Origin: Betaproteobacteria bacterium
GTDB taxonomy: Bacteria > Pseudomonadota > Gammaproteobacteria > Burkholderiales > SG8-39
Reading direction: 5' to 3'
NCBI GenBank assembly: GCA_016713125.1
Contig: JADJPT010000024.1
Location: forward strand, 1-57,076
Length of the DNA: 57,076 nucleotides
Below are positions 33,711 through 42,553 of the stretch, piece by piece. A program made the position numbers and the translations under genes. A model generated the notes under the pieces. The model did not search any database, was not told where the DNA came from, and saw nothing but the letters and a program-made list of their open reading frames with translations. How positions within the stretch are numbered: position 1 is the stretch's first letter; each line of letters starts with the position of its first letter.

Positions 33711-34497
33711 TCCCGTGCCTGCGGGAAGGCGCGCGACGCCTGCCGACATGGCTGCGCGCGGCGAGCGGGGCGGGGTTGCCGCCAAGGCGGCGCGTGAGTT
33801 CCATGGCGGCGGCGACCAGGGTTCCCGCGATCTCGTCGATCGTCGATCGGGTCAGGCGGGCCGAAGGCCCGGACACGGCCAGTGCGCCGCGTAATGTCTG
33901 GCCGGGCCCGAACACCGGCGCGGCCACCGCGGCGATGCCGGGCTCGCGCTCGCCCACAGTGGCGATCACCGCAGAGGCCGGGAAGTCCTGCTCGCGGATC
34001 CGCGCGGGGTCGAAGTCGAGCAGCACACGCCCGGCGGCGCCCCTGTCCAGGGGCAGCAGGTCGCCGGTGCGGACGTGGTCACGCAGCGAATGCGGCGAGT
34101 CGACGCGGAACAGGCAGACGCGCACGTCGCGTTCGCGTGTGAAGAACGAGGCGCCTTCGCCGGTCTGCCGGACGAGTTCGCGCAACACCGGCAGTACATG
34201 GTCGTCGAGGCGAAGCGAAGCCTGGTACAGGCCCCCCCAGTGCAGCAGCATCGAACCGAGCTGGTAACGGCCGTCGTCCAGTCTCTGTATGCAGTGCGCG
34301 CTCTCCAGCGTGGCGATCAGCCGCAGCACCGTGCTCTTGTACATGTCGGTGCGCGTCGCCAGGTCGTGCAGGCTGAGCGAGGCATCGCCGGGGCCGAAGG
34401 CGTTGATGATGGCCAGGGCGCGCTCCACGGCCGCCACGCCGGATTGTGCCGGCCTGGTCGGCAGTGATTCGCTGTTGCGTTTCGGGGCGGCGCGCAT
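33700..34497 (-). CDS. IclR-family transcriptional regulator (3' end obscured)
   Basis: The N-terminal winged helix-turn-helix reads SGVAAVERALAIINAF, LSLHDLATRTDMYKSTVLRLIATLE and YQLGSMLLHWG. The C-terminal effector-binding domain follows (VLRELVRQTGEGASFFTRE, DRGAAGRVLLDF, AAPVFGPGQTLRGALAVSGP, IDEIAGTLVAAAMELTRRLGG). About 250 residues are clear, which is nearly the full family length. The stop lies in or just before the G-rich block, so the end is approximate. It is divergent from the Bug gene at 34613 and its catabolic operon. A repeated inverted half-site between them (34525-34551) is the probable operator. The inducer is likely the pathway substrate or an intermediate (inference). Confidence 0.88.
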
Positions 34498-34523
34498 TTT
34501 GCTTATCCGGGGGGAGGGGCCAA

Positions 34524-34551
34524 GATTCTGTCAGACAGAATCCTATTCTGT
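34524..34551. promoter_or_regulatory. Probable IclR operator: palindrome plus third half-site
   Basis: GATTCTGTC-A-GACAGAATC (34524-34542) is a perfect 9-1-9 palindrome. A further ATTCTGT copy lies at 34545-34551. Half-sites ATTCTGT, ACAGAAT and ATTCTGT begin at 34525, 34535 and 34545, exactly 10 bp apart, so they face the same side of the helix. The site lies in the 115-bp gap between the divergent IclR and Bug genes, where an autoregulating pathway regulator would bind. Confidence 0.7.
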
Positions 34552-34612
34552 TTTCAAAACCTGTGCTACGTTTCGTCCCACATTTGGCACGCCGCTATCC
34601 CGGAGATCAACC

Positions 34613-35575
34613 ATGAAACTCATGCAGCTTTCTCTCGTCGCGATGTTGCTGGCCGCACGTTGCGCAATCGCGCAGGATTTCCCGACGGCGCCGATCAAGA
34701 TCATTGCGCCGTTCCCGCCGGGCGGGGCGACGGACCTCTACGCGCGCGCCGTCGGCGACGCGTTCCAGCGCGCCTGGGGCCAGCCCGCCGTGGTCGAGAA
34801 CCGTCCCGGAGCTTCGGGCATGATCGGTGCCGAGTACGCCTCGAGGGCGCCCGCGGACGGCCACACCGTGCTGATCGGTGCGGCTTCGCTGCACACGATT
34901 CTGCCGCTGCTGAACGAGCGCATGGGCCAGACGCAGAAGAACCTCGTTCCCGTGTCCAACGTGGGCGTCAATCCCTCGTATGTGATCGTGCCGACCTCCC
35001 TGCCGGTGAATTCGCTCAAAGAGCTGATCGCCTATCTCAAGGCCAGCCCCGGCAAGTACAGCTACGCCTCGGCCGGCGCAGGCACCTCACAGCATGTGTT
35101 CGTCGAGTTGTTCAAGCAGACCACCCGGACCTTCATCGTGCACATCCCCTATCGCGGCAGCGGACCGATGATGACCGACCTGTTGGCCGGGCGCGTGATC
35201 CTCGGCATCGAGCAGGGGCCGGCGGCCTTGCCGCAGATCCGCGGCGGCAAACTCAAGGCGCTGGCCGTGACCACGTCGCGCCGCGCGATCGCGCTGCCCG
35301 ACGTGCCCACCGTGGCCGAAAGCGGCCTGCCCGGCTTCGAGGCCTCGACCTGGTTCGCGGTCACTGCGCCGGCCGGCACCCCGCCGGCGATCATCGCCAG
35401 GCTGAACGCGGAGATCGTCAAGACCTTCGCCACCCCGGAGATCCGCAACCGCCTGCTGGCCGCCGGTGTCGAACCCGAGACCAGCACGCCGGAGGCGCTG
35501 GGCGAACGCATACGCCGCGACACGGAGAAGTGGGGCGCGGTCATCAAGAGCGCGGGCATCAGCCTCGACAACTGA
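34613..35575 (+). CDS. Bug/TctC-family periplasmic substrate-binding protein, first gene of the catabolic operon
   Basis: This is an intact 320-residue Bug receptor: signal peptide MKLMQLSLVAMLLAARCAIA, mature start QDFPTAPIKIIAPFPPGGATD, then NRPGASGMIGAEYASRAPADG, YSYASAGAGTSQHVFVEL, HIPYRGSGPMMTDLLAG, LPDVPTVAESGLPGFEA and a typical C-terminus. ATG at 34613 follows GGAGATCAACC. It starts a run of nine closely spaced plus-strand genes (to 43600), so its ligand is probably the substrate of that pathway, a pyridine-type carboxylate by inference. Confidence 0.92.
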   Translation: MKLMQLSLVAMLLAARCAIAQDFPTAPIKIIAPFPPGGATDLYARAVGDAFQRAWGQPAVVENRPGASGMIGAEYASRAPADGHTVLIGAASLHTILPLLNERMGQTQKNLVPVSNVGVNPSYVIVPTSLPVNSLKELIAYLKASPGKYSYASAGAGTSQHVFVELFKQTTRTFIVHIPYRGSGPMMTDLLAGRVILGIEQGPAALPQIRGGKLKALAVTTSRRAIALPDVPTVAESGLPGFEASTWFAVTAPAGTPPAIIARLNAEIVKTFATPEIRNRLLAAGVEPETSTPEALGERIRRDTEKWGAVIKSAGISLDN

Positions 35576-35595
35576 GCGGCGGGAAGAGCGACCGA

Positions 35596-37903
35596 ATGGA
35601 CGCCGCCAGGGATTTGCACGCCGGCAGCGAGGCGCGTGCGGATTACCTCGAGAAGGTGACCGGCGAGGCGGTGTTTGCCAGCGATGTGGCGGTGCCCGGG
35701 ATGCTGCACGGGCGCATCCTGCGCAGCACCCTGCCGCACGCCAGGATCCGCGGCATCGACGCGTCCGCTGCGCTGGCCATGCCCGGCGTGGTGGCGGTGC
35801 TGACCGGCGCGGACCTGGTGAATCTGGGCGGTCGGAACCCGCACTGGGGGCTGTACCTCAAGGATCGTCCGGTGATCGCCATCGATCGCGTGCGCTACGT
35901 GGGCGATCCGGTGGCGGCGGTCGCCGCAGTGGACGAGTTCACCGCCGAGGAGGCGCTGGACGCCATCGTCGTCGATTACGAGCCGCTGCCGTTCGTCACC
36001 GACGCGGATGAGGCCATGCAGGCGAACGCGCCGCTGGTGCACGACAAGATGGTCGCGCACAAGGACTTCTATTTCCGCGGCGGCACGAATCCGGTCGAGG
36101 GCAGCAACGTCTTCCAGCACTACCAGTACTCGCACGGCGAGCCCGAAGCGGCGTTTGCCGGGGCGGCGCGCGTGTTCGAGGATCGCTACAGCTTCCCGAT
36201 GGTGTTCCACTACGCCATGGAGCCGCACGTGGTGGTGGCCGATCGCCGCGAGGATTCGCTGGACCTGTGGAGCTGCGGGCAGACGCCGACCGCCATACAG
36301 CGCGTGTGTTCGGACTTGTTCGGCATCCCGCTGGCGCGCGTGCGCGTGCACTCGCCCTACGTGGGTGGCGGCTTCGGCGGCAAGGCCTCGGTGAAGATCG
36401 ATCCGCTGGTCGCCGCGCTGTCCTGGAAGGCAAAGCGCCCGGTGCGCGTGTGCCTGTCGATCAACGAATCCATGCTCACCTGCCGGCGCCTGAGCGCCGT
36501 GGTGCACCTGAAGACCGCCATCGACGCCGAGGGCCGACTGCTGGCCAAATCGGTGCGCGTGGTGATGAACGGCGGGGCCTACGCCGACACCGGTCCGGCC
36601 GTGGCGATCAAATCGGCCGTGCGCGCGATCGGGCCCTACCGGTTCCCGCACCTCAAGCTCGAGGCCTGCGCCGTTTACACCAATACCGTGCCGGGCGCGG
36701 CGTTCCGCTCCATCGGCGGGCCGCAGGGCGTGTGGGCCACCGAGTCGCAGATGGACGAGATTGCCGCGGCCCTGGGCCGCGACCCGGTCGAGTACCGCCT
36801 GGCCAACATGGTCGAGAAGGGTGAATGCGTGCGGCCGGACCTGCGACCGCTGGACGTGGACCTCAAGGGCGCCCTGCGCCAGGCGGTGGCTGCAATGGAC
36901 AAGGCGGCAGGGCCGGATTCGCCGGGCCGCGCGCGCGGCGTGGCCGTGGCCGCCACCGATCCCGGCATCCTGCCGATCGGCGGCGCCATCGTGCGCCTGA
37001 AGGCCGACGGCTCGGTGCTGGTGCTGGCCAACACGGTCGAGATCGGCCAGGGCGCGCGGTGCGCTGCGCACCGTGGCGGCGCAATCGCTGCACCAGCCCA
37101 TGCACAGGGTCAGCGTGGCCGAGCCCGACACCGACACCGCACCCTACGACTGGGGCACCGGGGCCAGCCGCTCGACGGTGATCATCGGCCTGGCGGTTGA
37201 ACTGGCCTGCGAGGACATCACCACGCAGGTTCGCGAGATGGCCGCGCAGGTGCTGGGCGGCGAACCTTCGGCCTACAGCCTGGGCGAGGAGGGCGTTGCC
37301 GGCCCGCAGGGCGTGACCAGCTTCCGCGAGCTGCTGCGCCTGTTCCAGGGCATCGACAGCGGGGAGTTCCTCGGCGTGGGGCGCGTGACGCCGAACACGA
37401 AGAAAGGCGGCTTCGCGCTGGCACCGCTGTTCTGGGAAACCGCCGCGGGCATCTCCGAGATCGAGGTCGACGAGGACACCGGCGAGATTCGCCTGGCGCG
37501 CGTGGTCAGCGCCGCCGACGTGGGTCGCGTGATCAACCGCAAGGCCGCCGAGGGGCAGGACGAGGGCGCCACGGTGCAGGGCATGGGCCACGCGTTGTCC
37601 GAGGAGTACGTCTACGAGGACGGGCAGTTGCTCAATGGCAGCCTGTTCGACTACCACGTGCCCACGCTGGACGAATCCCCGCGCGAGGTGGTGACCCTGC
37701 TGATCGAGAGCGGCGACGGACCCGGGCCGGGTGGGGCGCGCGGCATGGGCGAGGGCGCCATCCTGCCCGTGGCGCCGGCCATCGCCAACGCGCTGGCACG
37801 CGGCTACGGGGTGCGCGTGCGTGAGCTGCCGTTGACGCCGGAGCGCGTCTGGCGCGCGCTGCGCGACGCACGGGCCAAGGGCGAGCCCGGGAGCGGGCCA
37901 TGA
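35596..37903 (+). CDS. Molybdenum hydroxylase large subunit (CoxL/xanthine dehydrogenase type)
   Basis: This is the molybdopterin-binding subunit of a three-part Mo hydroxylase that inserts a water-derived OH on an aromatic or N-heterocyclic ring. DYLEKVTGEAVFASDV opens the a/b hammerhead domain. Mo-site segments are SPYVGGGFGGKASVKID, AAFRSIGGPQGVWATE and the catalytic Glu in GGARGMGEGAILPVAPAIANAL. The CO dehydrogenase active-site Cys loop (VAYRCSFR) is not seen, so a CO dehydrogenase role is unlikely. One frameshift region near 37060 splits the gene (EIGQGA, then RTVAAQSLHQP in another frame). Corrected length is about 768 residues. Medium and small subunits follow at 38352 and 39203. Confidence 0.9.
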
Positions 37904-38352
37904 ATTTCAAGATAGATGCCGTGCTGCCGGCGCCGGCCGAGTCGCTGTGGGCGCTGTTCTTCGACGTGCGGCGCGTGGCGGGGCTGATCCCGGGCTGCGA
38001 GGACGTGCGAGAGACGCAGCCGCAGCTGGCGTACTCCGCACTCATGAAGCAGAAGATCGGCCCGTTCAAGTTCGAGGTCCCGACGCAGATCGCGGTCGAG
38101 GACATGCAGGCGCCGCAGCGCGTGCGCGTACGCGCCACCGGGCGCGACAAGTTCACGGGCACCACCATCGACGTGCTGCTGGCCGTGGCCCTGCAGCCGG
38201 CGACCGAAGGCGGCACGCGGCTGGAGGTCGATGCCACGCTGCAGATCGCCGGGCGCCTGGCGACCCTGGGCTATCCGGTGGTGAAGAAGAAATCGGAAGA
38301 GCTGTTCGCCGAGTTCGAGAAGCGCCTGCGCGCAGAACTGGAGATTGCCTGA
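37900..38352 (+). CDS. CoxG-like SRPBCC protein (Mo hydroxylase accessory)
   Basis: This 150-residue protein of the START/SRPBCC fold is related to CoxG, which in CO dehydrogenase systems recruits the enzyme to the membrane. MNFKIDAVLPAPAESLWALFFDVRRVAGLIPGCE is the entry helix-grip motif; KQKIGPFKFEVPTQIAVED and LQIAGRLATLGYPVVKKKSEELF complete the domain. It overlaps the large-subunit stop by four bases (ATGA) and the medium-subunit start by one (TGATG), so all are made together. No transmembrane tail is present, unlike some CoxG proteins. Confidence 0.85.
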   Translation: MNFKIDAVLPAPAESLWALFFDVRRVAGLIPGCEDVRETQPQLAYSALMKQKIGPFKFEVPTQIAVEDMQAPQRVRVRATGRDKFTGTTIDVLLAVALQPATEGGTRLEVDATLQIAGRLATLGYPVVKKKSEELFAEFEKRLRAELEIA

Positions 38353-39206
38353 TGTTGCCGCGGCGTTTCGAGTTGCACCGGCCGACGACGATGGCTGAGG
38401 CGTTGAATCTGCTGGCCGGATTCGGCGATGAGGCCGCGCCGTATGCGGGAGGCACCGAGCTGCTGGTGGCGCTGAAGGCGCGCGTGCTGCATTACGGGCA
38501 TATCGTCGACCTCAAGCGGGTGCCCGGCCTGCGCGGCGTGCGCGAGATGGCCGACGGTGGCCTGGCGATCGGCGCGCTGTCCACCCACCACGAACTCGCC
38601 GACGACGCGCTGATCCGCGCCAGGCTGCCGGCCTACGCCGAACTCAGCGGCAATGTCGCCAACATCCGGGTGCGCGTCGCCGGCACGCTGGGCGGCAACC
38701 TCTGCTTTGCCGAGCCGCACGCCGATCCGGCCACGCTGCTGTGCGCGCTGGGTGCGCAGCTGCGCCTGGCCGGCCCCACGGGCGAGCGCGTTCTGCCGAT
38801 GCGCGAGTTCGTACTCGGCGAGTTCACCACGGCGCGCGAGGAAGGCGAACTGCTGCTCTGCATCGAGGTGCCGGCGCGGCCTGCCGGGGAGCGCGCCGCC
38901 TATCGCGCCTTCGGCCACCTCGAGCGACCGGCCGCCGGTGTGGCGGTCGCGGCCGTGCCCGAAGGTCGCGGCTGGTCCTGGTGCATCTGGGTCGGCGCCG
39001 TCAGCGGTCGACCCGTACGCCTGGAAGAGGTGGAGGCGGCCGCGCGCGGACTGTCCGGCGGCGAAGCCGTGCAGGCGATAGAACACAAGGCCGCGCTGGC
39101 CGCCGCTTCGCTGGAGGTGCACGACGACATACACGGCAGCGCGGACTACAAGCGCCACCTGGTTTCGGTGCTGGCGCGCCGCGCGGCGGAGGCCTGCCTG
39201 CGATGA
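38352..39206 (+). CDS. Molybdenum hydroxylase medium (FAD-binding) subunit
   Basis: This 284-residue CoxM-type flavoprotein carries electrons from the Fe-S subunit to the acceptor. RRFELHRPTTMAEALNLLAGF is the N-terminus. The first FAD loop is PYAGGTELLVALKARV and the second is VAGTLGGNLCFAEPHADPATLL. The C-terminal CO_deh_flav_C domain includes ERPAAGVAVAAVPEG and DIHGSADYKRHLVSVLARRA. The frame is intact. The ATG (38352) overlaps the CoxG stop and the gene ends overlapping the small-subunit ATG. Confidence 0.92.
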   Translation: MLPRRFELHRPTTMAEALNLLAGFGDEAAPYAGGTELLVALKARVLHYGHIVDLKRVPGLRGVREMADGGLAIGALSTHHELADDALIRARLPAYAELSGNVANIRVRVAGTLGGNLCFAEPHADPATLLCALGAQLRLAGPTGERVLPMREFVLGEFTTAREEGELLLCIEVPARPAGERAAYRAFGHLERPAAGVAVAAVPEGRGWSWCIWVGAVSGRPVRLEEVEAAARGLSGGEAVQAIEHKAALAAASLEVHDDIHGSADYKRHLVSVLARRAAEACLR

Positions 39207-39685
39207 ACGAGCATCCCGTGATCGAGATCGCGCTCAAGCTGAACGGCGAAGCCGCCTCCGCGTCGGTCGAGCCGCGCGAACTGCTGATCGATGTGCTGCG
39301 CAACCGCTTCGGGTTGACCGGCACCAAGCGTTCCTGCGACGTCGAGGTGTGCGGCGCCTGCACGGTGCTGGTCGACGGACTGCCGGTGTCCAGCTGCACC
39401 ACGCTGGCCGCCGATGCCGATGGGCACGAGGTGCTGACCATCGAGGGATTGTCGAAGGACGGTGAGCTCGACCCGGTGCAGCGCGCGTTCGTCGAGCACG
39501 GCGCCATGCAGTGCGGCTACTGCACGCCGGGCATGGTGCTGGCGGTGAAGTCGCTGCTGGCCGTCGAACCGCACCCCTCCGAGGAGACGGTGCGCCACTA
39601 CCTGCGCGGCAACATCTGCCGTTGCACCGGCTACGTGAAGATCATCGAGGCGGTCATGGACCTTGCCCGTAGAAAGGAGAAGTGA
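39203..39685 (+). CDS. Molybdenum hydroxylase small (2Fe-2S) subunit
   Basis: This 160-residue CoxS-type iron-sulfur protein has two [2Fe-2S] clusters: a plant-ferredoxin type (CDVEVCGACTVLVDG...SC) and the C-terminal helical domain (MQCGYCTPGMV, ICRCTGYVKIIEAV). All eight Cys are present. Position and overlap (ATGA with the FAD subunit) make it the third subunit of the hydroxylase at 35596-39685. The gene order L-G-M-S differs from the common M-S-L order of cox operons. Confidence 0.94.
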   Translation: MNEHPVIEIALKLNGEAASASVEPRELLIDVLRNRFGLTGTKRSCDVEVCGACTVLVDGLPVSSCTTLAADADGHEVLTIEGLSKDGELDPVQRAFVEHGAMQCGYCTPGMVLAVKSLLAVEPHPSEETVRHYLRGNICRCTGYVKIIEAVMDLARRKEK

Positions 39686-39690
39686 GCAAC

Positions 39691-40910
39691 ATGGCAAACA
39701 CCACTGCAGCACCCAATGGCGGGAAGCCCCGTGTGTTGATCGCCGGCGCCGGCATAGGCGGCCTCGCCGCCGCGTTGTGCCTGCTGGAGCGCGGCGTCGA
39801 ATGCGAGGTCTACGAGCAGGCATCCGAGCTGAAGGAGGTGGGGGCGGGTTTGTGGTTGTCGGTCAACGGCGCGCGCGTGCTGTTCGCCCTCGGGCTGGAA
39901 CCGGAGATCCGTCGCGCCACGCTGGAGGCCGACGAACGCGTGGTGCGCCTGTGGGACTCCGGCAAGACCTGGTGGCTGTACAAGAAGGGCGTCACACCGG
40001 CCGCGCATGCGCCCTTCGTCATGCTCCGGGCGCAGCTGCATCGCATCCTGATCGACGCCCTCGAGCGCCGCTGGCCCGGCACCATCCGCCTGAACGCCCG
40101 ATGCACGGGTTATACCCAGGACGCGAATGGCGTGCGCATCGACTTCGCCGGCGGCGGTTCCGCCTCGGGCGATGCGCTGATCGGCGCCGACGGTCTGCAT
40201 TCCAAGGTGCGGGAGACCATGTTCGGCGCCATGCCCGGACGCTTCACCAAGGCCCTGGCCTGCGCGGGCTGGTGCCCATGGAGCGCCTCAAGCCGCATCA
40301 CCGCAATCCCACGGTCGCCACCTGGGTCGGCCCCACGGCGCACGTGTCGGCCTATCCCGCCCGCTGGCAGGACCAGGATCTGATGACTTTCTCGGGCCAG
40401 GTCGAGCGCAGCGACTGGGAACTCGAATCCTGGAACGAGAAGGGCACGGTCGAGGAATGCCTCAAGGATTTCGCCGGCTGGCACGCCGACATCCTGGAGA
40501 TCATCGAACACACCGAATCGCTGCACAAATGGGGCCTGTTCGTGCGCGACGCGCTGCCGCGCTGGACCACCGGACGCGTCAGCCTGCTGGGCGACGCCTG
40601 CCACTCGATGGTGCCCTACCTGGGCCAGGGCGTGAACATGGCGATCGAGGACGGCTGCGTGCTGGCCCGTTGCATCGAAGCGGCGCCGCGGGACCCGGCC
40701 GGCGCACTGCAGCGCTACGAGCAGGCGAGGCTTGCGCGCACCACGCGCGTGGCCAGCAGCGCCGCCGGCATGCAGACCATCTTCCACAACCCGGCGCTGG
40801 CCGATCCGGCCACGGCTTCGGCCTATGTGGATTCGCAGTGGAGTCCGCAGAAATCGCGCGAGCGCTACGACTGGATCTACGACTACGACGCGACCTCGGT
40901 TGCGATCTGA
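39691..40910 (+). CDS. FAD-dependent aromatic monooxygenase (NicC/salicylate hydroxylase type)
   Basis: This group A flavin monooxygenase uses NAD(P)H and O2 to hydroxylate an aromatic ring, with or without decarboxylation. The FAD GxGxxG motif is VLIAGAGIGGLAAALCLLE, the DG motif is LIGADGLHSKVR, and the GD motif is SLLGDACHSMVPYLGQGVNMAIEDG. One shift near 40262 breaks the frame; corrected length is about 406 residues. The C-terminus KSRERYDWIYDYD is typical of this subgroup. ATG at 39691 is chosen with AGGAGA ten bases upstream; a GTG at 39682 is too close to that site. In this operon it could produce 2,5-dihydroxypyridine from a hydroxylated pyridine carboxylate, as NicC does (inference). 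Confidence 0.88.
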
Positions 40911-40923
40911 GGCGGACGACGAC

Positions 40924-41628
40924 ATGAACAGCACCGCCAGGCGTCCGTGGGACGGGGTGATCCCCGAGTCGGAGCAGGAGATCTACAAGCTTGCCGGCTT
41001 CGGCAGTCCCGGTGGCATGGGTCGCAGACCGGCCCTGCTGGTGATCGACGTGCAGTACCGCACGGTGGGCGACCGCCCGGACCGCCCGATACGCGAAGCC
41101 ATCGCGCAATACCCGACCAGTTGCGGCGAGATCGGCTGGCGCGCCGTGCGCCGTATCGAGTCGCTATTGCCGGTGTTCCGCGCCAGGGGCTGGCCTGTCC
41201 TGTACCCCTACGTGGCGCCCAAGGCCGCGCACGATCGCGGGCAGTTCGGCGACAAGGTGCCTGGCGTCATGGGCATCCCGCCCGAGGGTTACGAGTTCGT
41301 GCGCGAGATCGCGCCGCTACCCGGCGACATCCGCATCCCCAAGTTCCACGCCAGCGCGTTCTTCGGCACGGCGCTCGCCAGCTACCTCGTCAGCCTGGGG
41401 GTCGACACCCTGGTGTTCACCGGCTGCACCACCAGCGGCTGCGTGCGCGGTTCGGTGGTCGATGCCTGCTCGCTGAACTACAAGTGCGTGATCCCGGAGG
41501 ACGCGGTGTTCGACCGTTCGACCGTGTCGCATGCGGTGAACCTGTTCGACATGGCGAGCAAGTACGCCGACGTGATGCCCACGGCCGAACTCCTCGGCCG
41601 GCTCGCGGCGCTGCCCGCGGCGCGCTGA
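40924..41628 (+). CDS. Isochorismatase-family amidohydrolase (maleamate amidohydrolase-like)
   Basis: This 234-residue cysteine hydrolase contains the Asp in ALLVIDVQ, the Lys in IPKFHASAFFGT and the nucleophilic Cys in FTGCTTSGCVRGSVVDA, the catalytic triad of N-carbamoylsarcosine amidase and NicF. The N-terminal extension (WDGVIPESEQEIYKLAGFG) is typical of the carbamoylsarcosine-amidase subgroup. Next to a dihydroxypyridine dioxygenase and a formamidase-like hydrolase it is best read as the maleamate-to-maleate step, which releases ammonia. Substrate is inferred from context only. It lies 13 nt after the monooxygenase and 23 nt before the alpha/beta hydrolase. The frame is intact. Confidence 0.87.
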   Translation: MNSTARRPWDGVIPESEQEIYKLAGFGSPGGMGRRPALLVIDVQYRTVGDRPDRPIREAIAQYPTSCGEIGWRAVRRIESLLPVFRARGWPVLYPYVAPKAAHDRGQFGDKVPGVMGIPPEGYEFVREIAPLPGDIRIPKFHASAFFGTALASYLVSLGVDTLVFTGCTTSGCVRGSVVDACSLNYKCVIPEDAVFDRSTVSHAVNLFDMASKYADVMPTAELLGRLAALPAAR

Positions 41629-41651
41629 GCGGAAGCGGGCCACAATCGGGC

Positions 41652-42527
41652 ATGGGCGAGATCCTCTACCGCGGTTATGACCGCGCCGGGCTGGACCGCG
41701 AGTACGACAACCGCACCAAGGTGCCGGGCTTCGACTTCGCGGCCTTCCTTGCGCAATGCGAACGCGACAACGCCCGCGCCCTGGCCGCCCACCACGCCAC
41801 GCTCGACGTTCCTTATGGCGCCTCGCCCGCCGAACGACTGGACATCTTCCACCCGCCGGGCGCGGGCGCGAACCCCGTGCACGTGTTCTTCCACGGCGGC
41901 TACTGGCGGCTGCTGGACAAGAAGGATTTCAGCTATGTCGCCGGCGGCCTGGTGCCGCACGGGGTCACCACCGTGATCGTCAATTACGCGCTGATGCCCG
42001 GCGTGCGCATGGACGAGCTGCTCGAGCAGTGCCGGCGCGCCATCGACTGGGTGTACGCGAACATCGCACGCCACGGCGGCGACCCGCAGCGGGTTTCGAT
42101 CTCGGGCCACTCCGCCGGCGGCCACATTGCCGCCATGATGATGGCCACCGACTGGGCGGCGCGCAATCCCGCGGCGCCGGTGCCGGCCTTCACGCGCGTG
42201 TGTGCGATCAGCGGCATCTTCGAGCTGGAGCCGATCCGCCTGTGCTTCCTGAACGACACCCTGCGCATGTCGGCGGAGGAGGCGGCGCGCAACAGCCCGC
42301 GCGCCCTGCGCCCGCGCGTGGCCTGCCCGCTGCAGGTCGTGCTCGGCGACCGCGAGGGCGACGAGTACCTGCGCCAGTCGCGCGAGTTCGGTGCGGCCTG
42401 GAGCGTCGATGCCTGCAGGCCGCAGGTTACGGTGCTCGAGGCGACCGATCACTTTTCGATCCGCGCCGCGCTCGGCGACCCGCACAGCGAGATGGTGGCG
42501 CTGGCGCTGGGCCTGGGCGGACGCTGA
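41652..42527 (+). CDS. Alpha/beta hydrolase, arylformamidase-like; candidate N-formylmaleamate deformylase
   Basis: This 291-residue serine hydrolase shows the HGGYW oxyanion motif in VHVFFHGGYWRLLDKKDF and the nucleophile elbow SGHSAGGHIAAMM. An Asp lies in VVLGDREGDEYLRQS and a His in EATDHFSIR. HGGxW with this spacing is the hallmark of kynurenine formamidase/arylformamidase (KynB-like and esterase relatives), enzymes that hydrolyse N-formyl groups. In the operon the expected need is deformylation of N-formylmaleamate, usually done by NicD, so this looks like a different family filling that step (inference). ATG at 41652. The frame is intact. Confidence 0.87.
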   Translation: MGEILYRGYDRAGLDREYDNRTKVPGFDFAAFLAQCERDNARALAAHHATLDVPYGASPAERLDIFHPPGAGANPVHVFFHGGYWRLLDKKDFSYVAGGLVPHGVTTVIVNYALMPGVRMDELLEQCRRAIDWVYANIARHGGDPQRVSISGHSAGGHIAAMMMATDWAARNPAAPVPAFTRVCAISGIFELEPIRLCFLNDTLRMSAEEAARNSPRALRPRVACPLQVVLGDREGDEYLRQSREFGAAWSVDACRPQVTVLEATDHFSIRAALGDPHSEMVALALGLGGR

Positions 42528-42553
42528 CACCGACACTCCGAAGGAGGACGCCC

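Noticed and set aside
35149..37137. Minus-strand 660-codon frame opposite the Mo-hydroxylase large subunit
   Set aside because: His/Arg-rich shadow frame, no domain.
35596..39685. Aerobic CO dehydrogenase
   Set aside because: The large subunit lacks the Cys active-site loop of true CoxL, and the neighbours are aromatic-ring enzymes.
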